64,000 nt of DNA from Aquincolibacterium sp964606385 (GTDB taxonomy: Bacteria > Omnitrophota > Omnitrophia > Omnitrophales > Aquincolibacteriaceae). Position 1 is the stretch's first letter, and every line of letters starts with the position of its first letter. The notes under the pieces were generated by a model that did not search any database, had not been told where the DNA came from, and worked only from the letters and a program-made list of their open reading frames with translations. The stretch lies in contig CAZSFZ010000003.1 of NCBI GenBank assembly GCA_964606385.1, forward strand, positions 1 through 64,000. Reading direction: 5' to 3'. Positions 22,343 through 33,300 of this stretch are shown in pieces. The translations under genes were made by a program, and so were the position numbers.

Positions 22343-25300
22343 TTAGAAATCGTAACGCGCCGTACCATAGTAGGTATTGCTCAGGAACTGATCTTTAACT
22401 TCGCAATCCCAGTTCCCGGTCAGCGTCACGTTCCCTTTGTTCAGGAACGCGAGCTCCGCGCCAAAGAGCATTCCGTTCCTCGCGGGCTTGGCGCCTTGCG
22501 TGGTAAAAGACGTTCCTCCGCCCGCGAAAGAAGCCGTGCTCTCAAAACGGTCGCCGATGTAATCGTAAAGCCATGCCGCCTTAACCGAAGGAATGAAGGT
22601 CCCCATCTTCTTATTTACTAAGGGATAAGCGAGCTTCGTGCCAAGGCTTTGTTCCAGCTGTTGGAACCCTTCGCCATCCACCGTAAGGTTCAGAGCCTGG
22701 GCTCCTTTTTCCTTATATTTATTCATATAGAGGTAGTTGTAGCCCAATCCCGCGAACGGCGTCACTTCCAGGCTCTTCGTCTTTTCGAAGACGAACTTAT
22801 AACCCGCTTCGAAATTCGTGGAATACTGCTGGCCATAGTGATCCGCCTTCGCGACGCGCTTCGACGCGCCTAGCCAGATCTCGCGGCGGCTGTCGTAGTT
22901 ATTCTGGGTGAAAGCGAACATCCCGTCCACGTACCAGGAGTTCTCGACCTGACTGCGGACCGCCTCGTAGGATTTCTTGCCGCCCTGGCGCGACTTGCAA
23001 AGGTCCAGAGAATCGAAACTGCCGTAGATCGTCGCCTGGTAGCTGTTGATATCATCGGAAGGGCTTCCCGCGGTCTTGGATTTCACCCGCGCCCAACCGT
23101 AGCTGCCGGCAAACCCCGCGCGGAAATGACTGTCCAGCACCTTGTCCGCCCCCACCGTCGTTCCAAAGAGATTCGCCAGGTAGCCTTCGACCCCTTTGCG
23201 TTCCCCTTGTTTTATATGGCTCCCGAGCCCTTGCATCCACACGCCCACGCCGTTCAGCATCTCTCCGGCGGAAACACCCGCGCCCACCGCTCCTCCGCTG
23301 CGCGCGCCGCCCAAGCGGTTGCTCACCATGGAAAGCCCCTGGGCCGTCAAAGCGCGGCTGCCCTCCGCCGATCCGGAGCTCATATCCGGATGCATGGTGT
23401 CCAAAGCCTGGTCATAAGCCTCATCCGATAGTGTGCCCAGTTCATCCAGCACATTGTTCATATCGCCCGTCGGGTTCGTAATGCTATTCAGCGTATTGGC
23501 CACGTTTGATTCATTCCCGGTAGCTCCTGACGGTGCTGTATAGCTCCCTTCCGACGAGGTCAATATCAAATTTCCGGCCCCATCCTTGCTCGCGGCAAAA
23601 GCATAGCGCCGTGTATTGCTCGTGACCGTTGGAGCGTTCAAGGTGTCTCCCGCGGCCCCGCTGGTGGTAATGATCGTGAACTGGGTCCCGTTCGAGATCG
23701 AGATCCCGGTAGGGACCGTCATGCTCACTTTACCGCCCGCTTCCACGACCGTCGTTCCGCCCACGACGACATTGCCGGAAGTGGTCGCACTTATGACATT
23801 CAACTGGAGCGTGGTGCCCGCGCCTTGCGTGTAGTCACCCGTGACCTCCAGGCTGTTACTGCCGACATCCAGCGAGCTTGTGTTCTGCGAGGTCAGGTTC
23901 CCGTCGATTTTCCCGCCGTTATCTTCAAAACTCGAAGAGAATCCCATGATGGCGCTCCCGGTGACATAAACATCCTGGGCATAGATAGCGTTATTCACTA
24001 CCGCCGTTCCGCCGTTAAAATAAACCTCCGCCAGCCCGGCGCCAGCAGCACCGACGGTCCCGTTGAGGGTCGCGCCGCTATTAAAGTTCAGCACGCCTTT
24101 ACCGTTCGACCCGTTCGTGATGTTCTGGTAAAGGTAAGCCTTGCCGTCAAAGGTCGCCGTTGTGTCGGAGCCAGCTTCGTCACCAAAGTTGAGAAAGTTC
24201 GTATAGACATCGCTCTTGAAAAGAACTGTGTCTCCATTATTTGTAATGTTGATGGACCGGAGATAAGCGGTCAAGGCGCCCACCTGGCCGGTGATCGTGG
24301 CGTCACTCAAAAGCGTGAGCGTCCCGGAGTCATTCGTGCCGCTCGTATTACTCACGGTCCCGAGGTTCGCGGTACCGCCGACCTGGACTTCCCCGTCTGC
24401 GCCAAAATTCACGGCATTGGCATAAACATCGCCTTGCAAATCTACGAGCGTATCCTCACCGTCCGCATTGATGGTTTTCAAAGCGGCACCATCTTCGCCG
24501 ATATGCTGACTCACGACACCGTCTCCCTCAAACGTCAGCGTGCCCGTGTTGTTACCGGCTTGCGTCTTGATATCATGAAAAATGGTTTTCCCATCCGCTA
24601 GCGTCACAAAACCGTCTGCAGTAAAGATCAAGGTCGCATTAGGAATGACAGGTTCATAGAATGACCCGTTCAGTTCCAAAGTCCCGGCCCCGACGTACAT
24701 GTCTGTGGCATAAACATCGCCGGTGAGCGTTACGGTTGTCCCTGCCGCGCCGTTAAGCGTTACAGCCTTCAGAGCATTGGTATCATCGCCGATCTGTCCC
24801 TCGACCGTACCATTGCCTTCAAACGTGAGACTGCCCGTATTGTCCGTACCCGTCGTGATGTCCGCCGCAAGATCAACGCCATCGGCCAGCTTCAACTCGC
24901 TATCGCCCGTAAAGTTATACAAGGGAGATGCCTGATCCGCGGTTAAATAAAGGGTCCCGGCATTGATCGTGGTATTCCCGCTGTAGGTATTGGCGCCGTT
25001 TAAATTCAGGGCCCCCGCGCCGTTCTTGGTAAGCGCTCCCGTACCGCTGACCACGCCGGAAAGGGTCGTATCCCCGGCGCCATTGATGGTCAGCGCATAA
25101 CCGCCGTTATTCACATCGCCGGTCACGCTGAAAAGATTCGCGCTGCCATTCGACCAGGTTTGCGCCGCGCCTAAAACCATATCGCTGTGGATCGTGAGCG
25201 CCCCGGCGCCGTCATTGATCGTGATCCCGCCGGAACCAACCGTCAGGGTAAAAGCCTCGACGCCGTCCCCAAGGGTGACCGCGCTTGCGCCGACCATCGT

Positions 25301-28300
25301 TAGGCTTTTGATCGCAATGCTTTCTCCCAACGTCGTATTGAGATTGACCGCGTCATCCGCGTAAAAATAAACATCGGTCGTTGCATCCGGAACCGCCTCA
25401 GTATCTGTTCCGCCGCTCTGATCGGTCGCCCAATTGGTGACCGTTCCCCCGCCTGCCGTGGCATTCCAGGCACTGCCGAGATTTCCTGTCCAGTAAGCTT
25501 CCGCGCCGCCGACCACCGCGGTCAGGATCAGGTCCGTCGTATCATCCGTCGTGCTCAGCGTAAAACTGATCTCTTCACTATCAAGGACCGTGACCGTAAT
25601 CCCCCCAACCGTTACGGCCCCATCACCGGCATCGAAGATAACAAACGTGGTGCCGTTCGCGATCGTCGCGCCGCCCACGGTCACATTCACGGTTCCCGCG
25701 CTAAAAGCGGCGTATCCGGCGATAAGATTCCCGAAAGTTTCTTCATCGGTGATCGTAATGCTCAGGATCTGACCGGCCGCATCCTGCGTGTAGATCCCGG
25801 AAACCGAAAGAGTGTTCGTCCCGAGCTCAAGGGTACTCGTATCCTTCAGAGTGAGGTCTCCGTCTATTTCGCCTTCGTTATCCGCAAAATCCGTCGAAGC
25901 CACCGAAAGAGTGGCAGCATTGTTCACAAAAAAATCATCCGCATAAACGGAATTATTGAGTGTCGCCGTCCCACCGTTAAAATTCACTGTTCCAATATAC
26001 TCAGATCCATTCTCACCCAGGGCGGTATTCACCGTCGTGGACCCCAGAAAGGTCACTGTGGAGTTCAAACCCGAGGCTTCAACGCTCGCGTCAATGTTCT
26101 TTCCGGCTGCAACTTCGATCGTTTGATAATCATTATCAAAATAGATGTACGTAGTCGGCTCGAGGAATTCATTTACGCTGGAATAAACATTGCCCCCTAA
26201 ATAGAGTGTTGCGCCGATCCCGTAAAGATCGATCGCTTCGATGGCTTTTTCGCTCGCGCCGATATCTCCCATGATCGTGGCGTCGCCTTCAAAATAAATG
26301 TACCCATAACCGTCGGACTCTGTGGTGATTGCGGCGCTGGCGCTATCTTGCCCGATATAAGCATCACCATAAAAATCGACTGTTGGGCTATCGACTTCCC
26401 CCTCCGGATCACCATTAACAAAGCTTAGACGGTTTACATAACTCGGGAGCGCAAAATCTTCATCTGTTCCAAGGTTAACAGACGAGCCGTTATTGGTCAC
26501 ATGGATCGCCTTGAGATATTTTTCAGCTTCACCGATCTGTCCCGTAACTTCCCCTTGACCTTGAAAGATGATCGTCCCCTCACCATCGTTTGTCGTGGTG
26601 ATGTTATGTTCGATCGTATATCCATTTCCCAAACTCACGATCCCATCGTCCGTAAAGGTTAACGTCTTTAGTTCGTCGGCGGAATTCGGGTCATAGAAAT
26701 CTCCGTATAATTCCAAAGTCCCGGCGCCGACGTTAACGTCGTAGGCGTAAATACTTCCGTCGACCGTTACCGTCGATTCCGAATCCCCCGCGATGTTCAC
26801 AACGCTCAATGCGCTGCCGCTATCGCCGATCTGCCCCGCTTCACTCGTGCCTAGGAAGGTCAGTGTCCCGGTGCCGTCCACCGCGGTGATTGAAGTATAA
26901 ATATCCATTTCATTTGCAAGATTGACTGTGCCCCCCGCGAAAAAAAGCGCCGAACCCTCTCCCATTACCATTAAACTCTGGTTCAGATTCAATGTTCCTG
27001 CGTTGACGGTCGTCCTGCCGGTATAGCCATTCGCTCCGTTCAAGGTCAATGTGCCATCGCCGGATTTCGTCAACGCGCCTCCGGTGATGGTCGTGTTAAT
27101 GGTGAGGGTATCAGAGGCGCTATCCGTGCGGATCACGAGTTCAGCGCCTGTCTCAAGCTCGGCTCCGCTTCCGCCGCCGATCGAGGCTGCATTGCCGCCG
27201 GATTTCAGGATACCTTCCACATCCAATGTTTGGCCGTCCGAAAGCGTAATATCGTAAGCGCCCGTGATATTGAGGGTATTCACCGATGCCGAGGTCTGAG
27301 CCGTGATCGCGCCCGTCACGAAAGCGTTTGTTGAACTATCCACGAGACCGAGGGTTTCCCCGCCGGGAGAGACAACGGCGTCGTCATCGGTAGTGGTATA
27401 AGCGCGGAGATAACCTTCCGCATCATATGCCGCGTAATTATTCCCCCCGAAAAACATACCCTTATCCAGAAGCGCTTTGGTAGACGGCAGGAAACCACCC
27501 AGAAGGTCAAAAGTGATCTCGTTGGTGTCCCCGTTCGCCCCTCCAGAAACAATAAAGTTGGCCGTAGCTCCGGAAGTCCGGACACTGACGTCTGAGAAAG
27601 TCAGGGTGGCGCTTGTTGCCACAAAGGTGTTTTGGACCGTTCCATCGCCCGCGTTAAAGGTCAGAAGGCCCATATTTTGACTGCTGGCGGCAGCTTCTTT
27701 GAACTCGATTTTCCCGGTACTCTCAAATGTGAGGGCCGTCGCGGCCAAACTACCGGTCGTTCCATTTCCGATAATAAGGGTGCCCCCAGCGACCGTAGTC
27801 GTTCCTGTATACGTATTTGTGCCGGTCAATTTCAAAGTGCCCGCACCCGCTTTTGTCAACCCGTAGCCCACGCTCCCTTCCCCGAAATCATCACTCACGC
27901 CTCCACCGGCGGTAAGGTTGCCTCCTTCGACCGTAACTACCATACTGTCAGAGATCAAGACGTTCCCCGTTCCAAGATTGAGATCGTTTGTCCCTGTAAA
28001 GGTGAAATCGGATTCCCAAGCCTGGGCATTATCATTGATCAATGTAATGGCACTTCCGCTGGTGTTATCGATCGTCGTACCACTGCTGATATAAAATGTG
28101 CCAACCTCGAACTCGCCCTCGATCTCGAAACCTCCGAGAGCCGTATTACTATTGATATTGAGCGTGCCCGCATCAAGATAGGTGTCTCCGGTATAGGTGT
28201 TATCCCCGCTTAAGGTAAGTGCGCCGTCATCATCTTTATCAATACCGTATCCAGCCATGGTGATATTTCCCGAAATAATGGTCGTGCCTGCACTCCACAC

Positions 28301-29077
28301 ACCGAGATCGCTCTCTCCTGAAATCTCGCCTGTTAACGTAAGAGTGCTTCCGGTATCCGCGCCGACCCATGCCCCGTCCCCGCTGTCCACCAATGTGATC
28401 GCTCCCGCCCAACTGTTGTTACCGCTCACACTCCACAGAGCGGCATCATTGTAATATCCGTCGATCGTCAGGGCTTTCTCCCCTACGGAAACATCCCCCC
28501 TGAGGTGCAATTCGGCGCCATTGGCAACTTCCACGCCCCCCGACACATCTCCTAAGGCATTGCTGCTCTCTATAACAAGAAAACCTTCGTTGATATAAGT
28601 CGTACCCGTGTAGGTGTTTGTGCCTGATAGAACCAGCGTGCCCGCGCCGTTTTTGGTAAGACCTTCCGTTCCGCTGATCACAGCGCTAATGGTGGCGGAT
28701 GTTCCAGAGCCAAAATCGTCCACTACGGTGATAGCGGAAGAGCCTCCCGCCAGGGTCACTATGTTCCCGGCGACATCGCTGTTGTCCAAAACCCAGTCAT
28801 AGCCAGAATTTAAAGTATCCCCAAACATCAAATTGCCGATCGTACGGGAGGAATCAAGGTGAACCGTGATATTCCCCGAGATCCCGATCGTACTGAAATC
28901 CGCGGTAGCGCCTGAATCATTCGCGATAATTCCTCCATCCCAGTTGTCCTCATCGCTCCAATTACCGGTGGCGTCTGCCGTCCAGGTGCCATTGGTGCCT
29001 CCCGCCCAAGCGAAGGCAGGAGTAACGGGAGAAAAAATGAGGGCGAGAACCGCGATGATGGAAATATATTTTTTCAT
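22343..29077 (-). CDS. Giant autotransporter 1 (type Va secretion, beta-strand-repeat passenger)
   Basis: 2244 aa. Signal peptide MKKYISIIAVLALIF with cleavage near AFA. The passenger (~25-1940) is Gly/Thr/Asn-rich with many copies of the autotransporter-associated beta-strand repeat (patterns such as LTKNGAGTLVLSGTNTYTGT and GTLNLN). It has two modules: one starts near 26 (NWSDEDNWDGG), the second near 1190 (AYWTGNLGSAW, then NW). Residues ~1950-2244 are the beta-barrel translocator, ending in YYGTARYDF with the terminal Phe recognised by the Bam machinery. The barrel is nearly identical to that of autotransporter 2. The passenger probably forms a long beta-helix on the surface; function unknown (adhesion likely). 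A terminator follows and a -10-like TATAAT lies upstream. Confidence 0.93.
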   Translation of the reverse strand: MKKYISIIAVLALIFSPVTPAFAWAGGTNGTWTADATGNWSDEDNWDGGIIANDSGATADFSTIGISGNITVHLDSSRTIGNLMFGDTLNSGYDWVLDNSDVAGNIVTLAGGSSAITVVDDFGSGTSATISAVISGTEGLTKNGAGTLVLSGTNTYTGTTYINEGFLVIESSNALGDVSGGVEVANGAELHLRGDVSVGEKALTIDGYYNDAALWSVSGNNSWAGAITLVDSGDGAWVGADTGSTLTLTGEISGESDLGVWSAGTTIISGNITMAGYGIDKDDDGALTLSGDNTYTGDTYLDAGTLNINSNTALGGFEIEGEFEVGTFYISSGTTIDNTSGSAITLINDNAQAWESDFTFTGTNDLNLGTGNVLISDSMVVTVEGGNLTAGGGVSDDFGEGSVGYGLTKAGAGTLKLTGTNTYTGTTTVAGGTLIIGNGTTGSLAATALTFESTGKIEFKEAAASSQNMGLLTFNAGDGTVQNTFVATSATLTFSDVSVRTSGATANFIVSGGANGDTNEITFDLLGGFLPSTKALLDKGMFFGGNNYAAYDAEGYLRAYTTTDDDAVVSPGGETLGLVDSSTNAFVTGAITAQTSASVNTLNITGAYDITLSDGQTLDVEGILKSGGNAASIGGGSGAELETGAELVIRTDSASDTLTINTTITGGALTKSGDGTLTLNGANGYTGRTTVNAGTLNLNQSLMVMGEGSALFFAGGTVNLANEMDIYTSITAVDGTGTLTFLGTSEAGQIGDSGSALSVVNIAGDSESTVTVDGSIYAYDVNVGAGTLELYGDFYDPNSADELKTLTFTDDGIVSLGNGYTIEHNITTTNDGEGTIIFQGQGEVTGQIGEAEKYLKAIHVTNNGSSVNLGTDEDFALPSYVNRLSFVNGDPEGEVDSPTVDFYGDAYIGQDSASAAITTESDGYGYIYFEGDATIMGDIGASEKAIEAIDLYGIGATLYLGGNVYSSVNEFLEPTTYIYFDNDYQTIEVAAGKNIDASVEASGLNSTVTFLGSTTVNTALGENGSEYIGTVNFNGGTATLNNSVYADDFFVNNAATLSVASTDFADNEGEIDGDLTLKDTSTLELGTNTLSVSGIYTQDAAGQILSITITDEETFGNLIAGYAAFSAGTVNVTVGGATIANGTTFVIFDAGDGAVTVGGITVTVLDSEEISFTLSTTDDTTDLILTAVVGGAEAYWTGNLGSAWNATAGGGTVTNWATDQSGGTDTEAVPDATTDVYFYADDAVNLNTTLGESIAIKSLTMVGASAVTLGDGVEAFTLTVGSGGITINDGAGALTIHSDMVLGAAQTWSNGSANLFSVTGDVNNGGYALTINGAGDTTLSGVVSGTGALTKNGAGALNLNGANTYSGNTTINAGTLYLTADQASPLYNFTGDSELKLADGVDLAADITTGTDNTGSLTFEGNGTVEGQIGDDTNALKAVTLNGAAGTTVTLTGDVYATDMYVGAGTLELNGSFYEPVIPNATLIFTADGFVTLADGKTIFHDIKTQAGNNTGTLTFEGDGVVSQHIGEDGAALKTINADGEDTLVDLQGDVYANAVNFGADGEVQVGGTANLGTVSNTSGTNDSGTLTLLSDATITGQVGALTAYLRSINITNNGDTVLFKSDVYTNFLNFGDEAGSDTTATFDGKAYLYQNITNGSNGKGVLNFNSGATLNGTVGAAGAGLAEVYFNGGTAVVNNAIYAQDVYVTGSAIMGFSSSFEDNGGKIDGNLTSQNTSSLDVGSNSLEVTGDYTQGAGTTLQLNVISATTSGNVVVGGTTVVEAGGKVSMTVPTGISISNGTQFTIITTSGAAGDTLNAPTVTSNTRRYAFAASKDGAGNLILTSSEGSYTAPSGATGNESNVANTLNSITNPTGDMNNVLDELGTLSDEAYDQALDTMHPDMSSGSAEGSRALTAQGLSMVSNRLGGARSGGAVGAGVSAGEMLNGVGVWMQGLGSHIKQGERKGVEGYLANLFGTTVGADKVLDSHFRAGFAGSYGWARVKSKTAGSPSDDINSYQATIYGSFDSLDLCKSRQGGKKSYEAVRSQVENSWYVDGMFAFTQNNYDSRREIWLGASKRVAKADHYGQQYSTNFEAGYKFVFEKTKSLEVTPFAGLGYNYLYMNKYKEKGAQALNLTVDGEGFQQLEQSLGTKLAYPLVNKKMGTFIPSVKAAWLYDYIGDRFESTASFAGGGTSFTTQGAKPARNGMLFGAELAFLNKGNVTLTGNWDCEVKDQFLSNTYYGTARYDF

Positions 29078-29222
29078 GAAAGAAACTCCGTTTTAAGAGA
29101 TCGTGGATACCATTTTAAAAAGGACCGGATTCGATCCGGTCACGGAGACGGCCGCAAGCGTAAAAATCGCTAAAAACCAGCGGAAGAACTTCAATAATGA
29201 AGAGAGGGTTCAAAGTGGCTGT

Positions 29223-29296
29223 ATTATATACCTAAGGCTGCGAAAAAAGGAACCCTTTCCATGGCCGGGAAATCATGCCTGAAAAGCCTAAATTTC
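29223..29296 (-). promoter_or_regulatory. Probable autotransporter 1 promoter and shared upstream block
   Basis: A TATAAT is present on the minus strand at 29228..29223. Directly upstream, 29241..29296 matches 36675..36728 in front of autotransporter 2 at about 80% (both contain CTGAAAAGCC, TCATG, GGCC and GGAA in the same order on the plus strand). No strong -35 box is seen, so the block could be a regulator site. The rest of 29078-29324 shows an inverted repeat GACCGGATTCGATCCGGTC near 29123 and no gene. Confidence 0.5.
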
Positions 29297-29324
29297 GATC
29301 GCAAGATCCGCGCGTTCATTCGAC

Positions 29325-30227
29325 TTAGATCCCGATCAGGGCCGCGCCGATCACGCCGGCCGAATCGCCAAGCGCGTGTTTCACGATCGGTGTTTGGAAA
29401 TGATCCGTAAAAACAAATCTGCCGACTTCCTCGACCCCTTTTGTGTAAAGCTCATCGATATTGGAAACCCCTCCGCCCAGGACCACCACGTCCGGGTCCA
29501 GAATATTGATCACATTGGCAAGCGAACGGCCAAAGTGCCCGAAAAATACGTTCATAAAAGCGGCCGCAGCCGGATCGTTCCCGCGGTATTTCAAAACAAT
29601 ATCCCGGAGCGGAAGTTTTTCGCCAAACTCGCGCTCATAGCGCTTTTCAAGACCCCCGCCGCTAATGAACGTTTCGACGCACCCGTGATTCCCGCAATAA
29701 CACTCCGGCCCCGCGGGATCAACCGACATGTGACCCCACTCCCCCGCGATCCCCTGGAGACCCGTGATCACTTTTCCTTCATGAACGATCCCGCCGCCGC
29801 AGCCGGTCCCCATGATCACGCCAAAGACAAGTTTCTTACCCTTGCCGGCACCGAAGAGGGCTTCCGCCATGGCAAAACAATTGGCGTCATTCTGGATCTC
29901 AATATCCCGGGCCAGCATTTTCCGGAGGTCTTCACGCAGAGGTTTACCGTTCAAGCAAACGGTGTTGGAATTTTTCAGGAGTCCGGTCGCGCCCGAAATC
30001 GCTCCTGGCGTTCCGATGCCGACCGTATGGGGGTGCGGTCCGATCTTTTGCGCCAGTTTTCCGTAAACCCCGGCAAGATTGCGAAGGATATGCGAATAGC
30101 CTTTTTCCTGTTCGGTCGGCACGCGCAGGCGATAGATCTCGCGGCCCGCGGGATCAAGGACAATACCTTCGATCTTGGTCCCGCCCAGATCAAGTCCCGC
30201 GCGATAGGGGGAAGAATGCGTCATCAC
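29325..30227 (-). CDS. ROK family sugar kinase
   Basis: 300 aa. The N-terminal ATP-binding loop is AGLDLGGTKIEG at ~10-21. The catalytic Asp is in IQNDANCFA near 113. 'MGTGCGGGIV' near 140 is the second phosphate loop. The ROK zinc signature is GHMSVD followed by CYCGNHGCVE at ~170-185. Family members phosphorylate glucose, fructose, mannose or N-acetyl sugars; the residues visible fit a glucokinase/fructokinase/NagK-like enzyme but do not choose one. It sits between two autotransporters on the same strand, 87 bp after autotransporter 2; the pairing is unexplained. Confidence 0.93.
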   Translation of the reverse strand: MMTHSSPYRAGLDLGGTKIEGIVLDPAGREIYRLRVPTEQEKGYSHILRNLAGVYGKLAQKIGPHPHTVGIGTPGAISGATGLLKNSNTVCLNGKPLREDLRKMLARDIEIQNDANCFAMAEALFGAGKGKKLVFGVIMGTGCGGGIVHEGKVITGLQGIAGEWGHMSVDPAGPECYCGNHGCVETFISGGGLEKRYEREFGEKLPLRDIVLKYRGNDPAAAAFMNVFFGHFGRSLANVINILDPDVVVLGGGVSNIDELYTKGVEEVGRFVFTDHFQTPIVKHALGDSAGVIGAALIGI

Positions 30228-30314
30228 TTTGATCAGCCTCCCGGAGTCGAGCTCCCAGGCTTTTTGAATTTCAAGGCCCGCCGCTCAGACCAGGTCCCGC
30301 TTGCCGCTTCTCAT

Positions 30315-33300
30315 TTAGAAATCGTAACGGGCGGTGCCGTAGTAGGTATTGCTCAGAAACTGATCTTTAACTTCGCAATCCCAGTTCCCGGTGAGCGTCA
30401 CGTTCCCTTTGTTCAGGAACGCGAGCTCCGCGCCGAAGATCATGCCGTTCTTGGCGGGTTTGGCGCCGATCGTGTCAAACGAAAGGCCGCCCCCCGCAAA
30501 AGAAGCGGTCGTCTGGAACCGGTCGCCAATATAATCATAGAGCCATGCCGCCTTGATCGAAGGAATGAAGGTGCCCATCTTCTTCGAAACCACCGGATAG
30601 GCGAGCTTCATACCGAGACCCTGTTCCAGCTGATGGTATCCTTCCCCGTCCACCGTCAGGTTCAAGGCCCCGGCTCCTTTTTCCTTGTACTTGTTCATGT
30701 AAAGGAAGTTGTAGCCCAAGGACGCGAAAGGAGTGACTTCCAGATTCTTGGTCTTCTCGAACGTAAAGGTGTATCCCGTCTCGAAATTTGTGGAGTACTG
30801 CTGGCCATAGTGGTCCGCCTTCGCGACACGTTTGTTGGCAGGCGTCAGCCAGATCTCCCGGCGGCTGTCGTAGTTATTCTGGGTGAAGGCGAGCATTCCG
30901 TCCACGTACCAGAAATCATCCCCCTGGTTACGCACCGCCTCCCGGGAATTCTTGCCGAGCTTACGGGCTTCACAAAGGTTCAGGGAATCGAAACTGCCGT
31001 AAACTGCCGCTTGAAAAGCATCCATGTCATGTGAGGGGCTGCCAGGCTGCTTGGAATTCACCCTCGCCCAGCCGTAGCTCCCGGCAAGACCCATACGGAC
31101 ATGACGGTCGATCAGTTTATCTACACCGATCGTGGTCCCAAAGAGATTCGCTTTGTAACCCCGAATCCCCTTACGTTCGTCCTGCCTCATGTGGCTCCCG
31201 AGCTCCTGGGCCCAAACCCCTACCCCGTTCAGGATTTCTCCGGCGGAAACACCCGTGTTCCTAAACCCGGCGCTTCTTGCCCCTCCCATGCGATTGCTTA
31301 ACATTGAAAACGATTGCCTCGCAAGTGCCCGGCTTACCTCGAGAAGACCGGCGCTTACATCCGGATACATCGTGTCGAGCGCGGCCGCGACGTGCGCGCC
31401 GCTCGAACCTTCAAGTAGGTTCAAAACCGCGGACATATCGACGGTAGGGTTCGTAATGGCATCCAGAACAAGACCGACAGCTTCAGCATTCGAGTTCGTC
31501 GCATCCCCCGCGAAACCTCCGCCCACACGACTCGCCTTCAGGATCAGATCGCTTCCGGTTCCCGTTACAATAAATGTTACGCGGGAATTCCCGACAACAA
31601 TTATTGCCGGAGCTACGATACCTGCACCTCCCCCTCCGTCAACAATTGTGTAGCTGGTATTTTCGGGAATGTAACTGGAAACTTTCAGCACGAGACTATC
31701 CCCCGCGTTAATCGTGCAGGCGCCTGTTGCAACAATGGAACCGCTGGCAGTTCCGTCAATGGCAGCCTGAAGCGTTGAAGGCGCCCCCCCCTGGGTATAA
31801 GCCCCGCCAATATTTAAAGTGATCAATCCAATATCGAGCGTGGCATTGTTCGTAACCCCTCCCGCTCCGGTTCCAAACGCGTTGGAGCTGTTGATTTGAA
31901 TCGTACCTCCGGTGATCGTCGTCGCACCGGAATAAGTATTTACCCCTCCGAGGACTAATGTCCCGGTATCCGTTTTTGTCAGAGAACCTGCCCCCGCGAT
32001 AATTCCGTTGTAGGTCAGGGTCTTGGCCGCATCGACATCGATCGTCCCCGCACCAGTCAAAGCAATACCCCGATTAGCGTGAAGTTCGAATGTCTCCGAA
32101 GCTTCCAGAGTTCCGCCATTAAAAGTAAGGTGCCCCGGCGTGGCTGCCGCCGGAACAGCGCCTAGGCCGGAATCAGCCGCAATGCTTAACGTGCCGGCGT
32201 TGATCGTCGTAGCCCCGCTAAAAGTATTGATCCCGCTCAAAGCGAGGGTTCCGGCCCCTGCCTTGGTCAGAGTATAACCGCTGCCACTGTCACCAATCGA
32301 ACCCCCAACGGTCAGCGTATTTCCGCCAACCGTAACTTGCCGATTAGCGCCCAGAGTCACGGCGCCTGTGCCTAAATTAAGACTTTGAGACGACCCCGTG
32401 TAAGTAAAATCCCCATTCCAGAGCTGAGCGTTATGGGTCGTTAAAGTCGCGCCGCTCCCTCCGGTACGGTTCAGGGTGCCTCCGTTGATCACGAATGTGC
32501 CCGTCCCAAGCGCCGTGGCGTTATTTAAATTTAATGTTGTGCCCAACGAAAGAGTTACCCCGCCCGAAAAAGCGCTGTTGTCTCCGGAAAGTATCACAAC
32601 ACTCGCCCCGCTTGCCGTCAAGGCTCCTGCCCCGGATAAAGCACCGCTTAATTGAACGCTGCCGCCCGGAGGGCTTCCCGCATTCACGGTAAGCGCATTG
32701 TTTAACGTCATGGCGCCGCTAAAAACCGCCGAAGTCCCTCCGCTATTGCCAATAGTTAGAGTATTCCCGGCGCTGCCTGCCTGCACGGTAATAGGGTTGG
32801 CAAAAGTCCGATTGTCGCCTAAAAGCGTTGCGTCCGCAGATCCGGAGGTCGCACCGAGAAAAACACTCCCGAGGCCCAAAGCGCTGGAATTGCTCGTGGC
32901 GCTCACGGTTCCGGCGTTGATCACTAACCCTCCGTTAAAGGTATTCGCGCCGCCAAGAGTTAATGTCCCCGTATCTGTTTTTGTCAGAGAACCTCCCCCC
33001 GCGATGATTCCGCTGTAGGTCAGGGTCTTGGCCGCATCGACATCGATCGTACCCGCACCGGTTAATGCGATGCCTCTGTTGGCATTCAGCGTAAATGTAT
33101 CGGACACCTCTAGCGTTCCGCCATTGAAAGTAAGATGTCCCGGCGTGGCCACCCCGGGAGCGGTGCCTAAACCCGAACCAGCGGAGATGCTCAGCGTACC
33201 GCTATTGATCGTTGTAGCGCCGCTGTAAGTATTAAGACCCGCAAGCGTCAACGTCCCGGCTCCGGATTGAGTAAGCGTTCCTACTCCGCTGATAATTCCG

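Noticed and set aside
29376..31034. 552-aa plus-strand open frame
   Set aside because: It runs opposite the ROK kinase and the autotransporter 2 barrel, both of which have strong family motifs.
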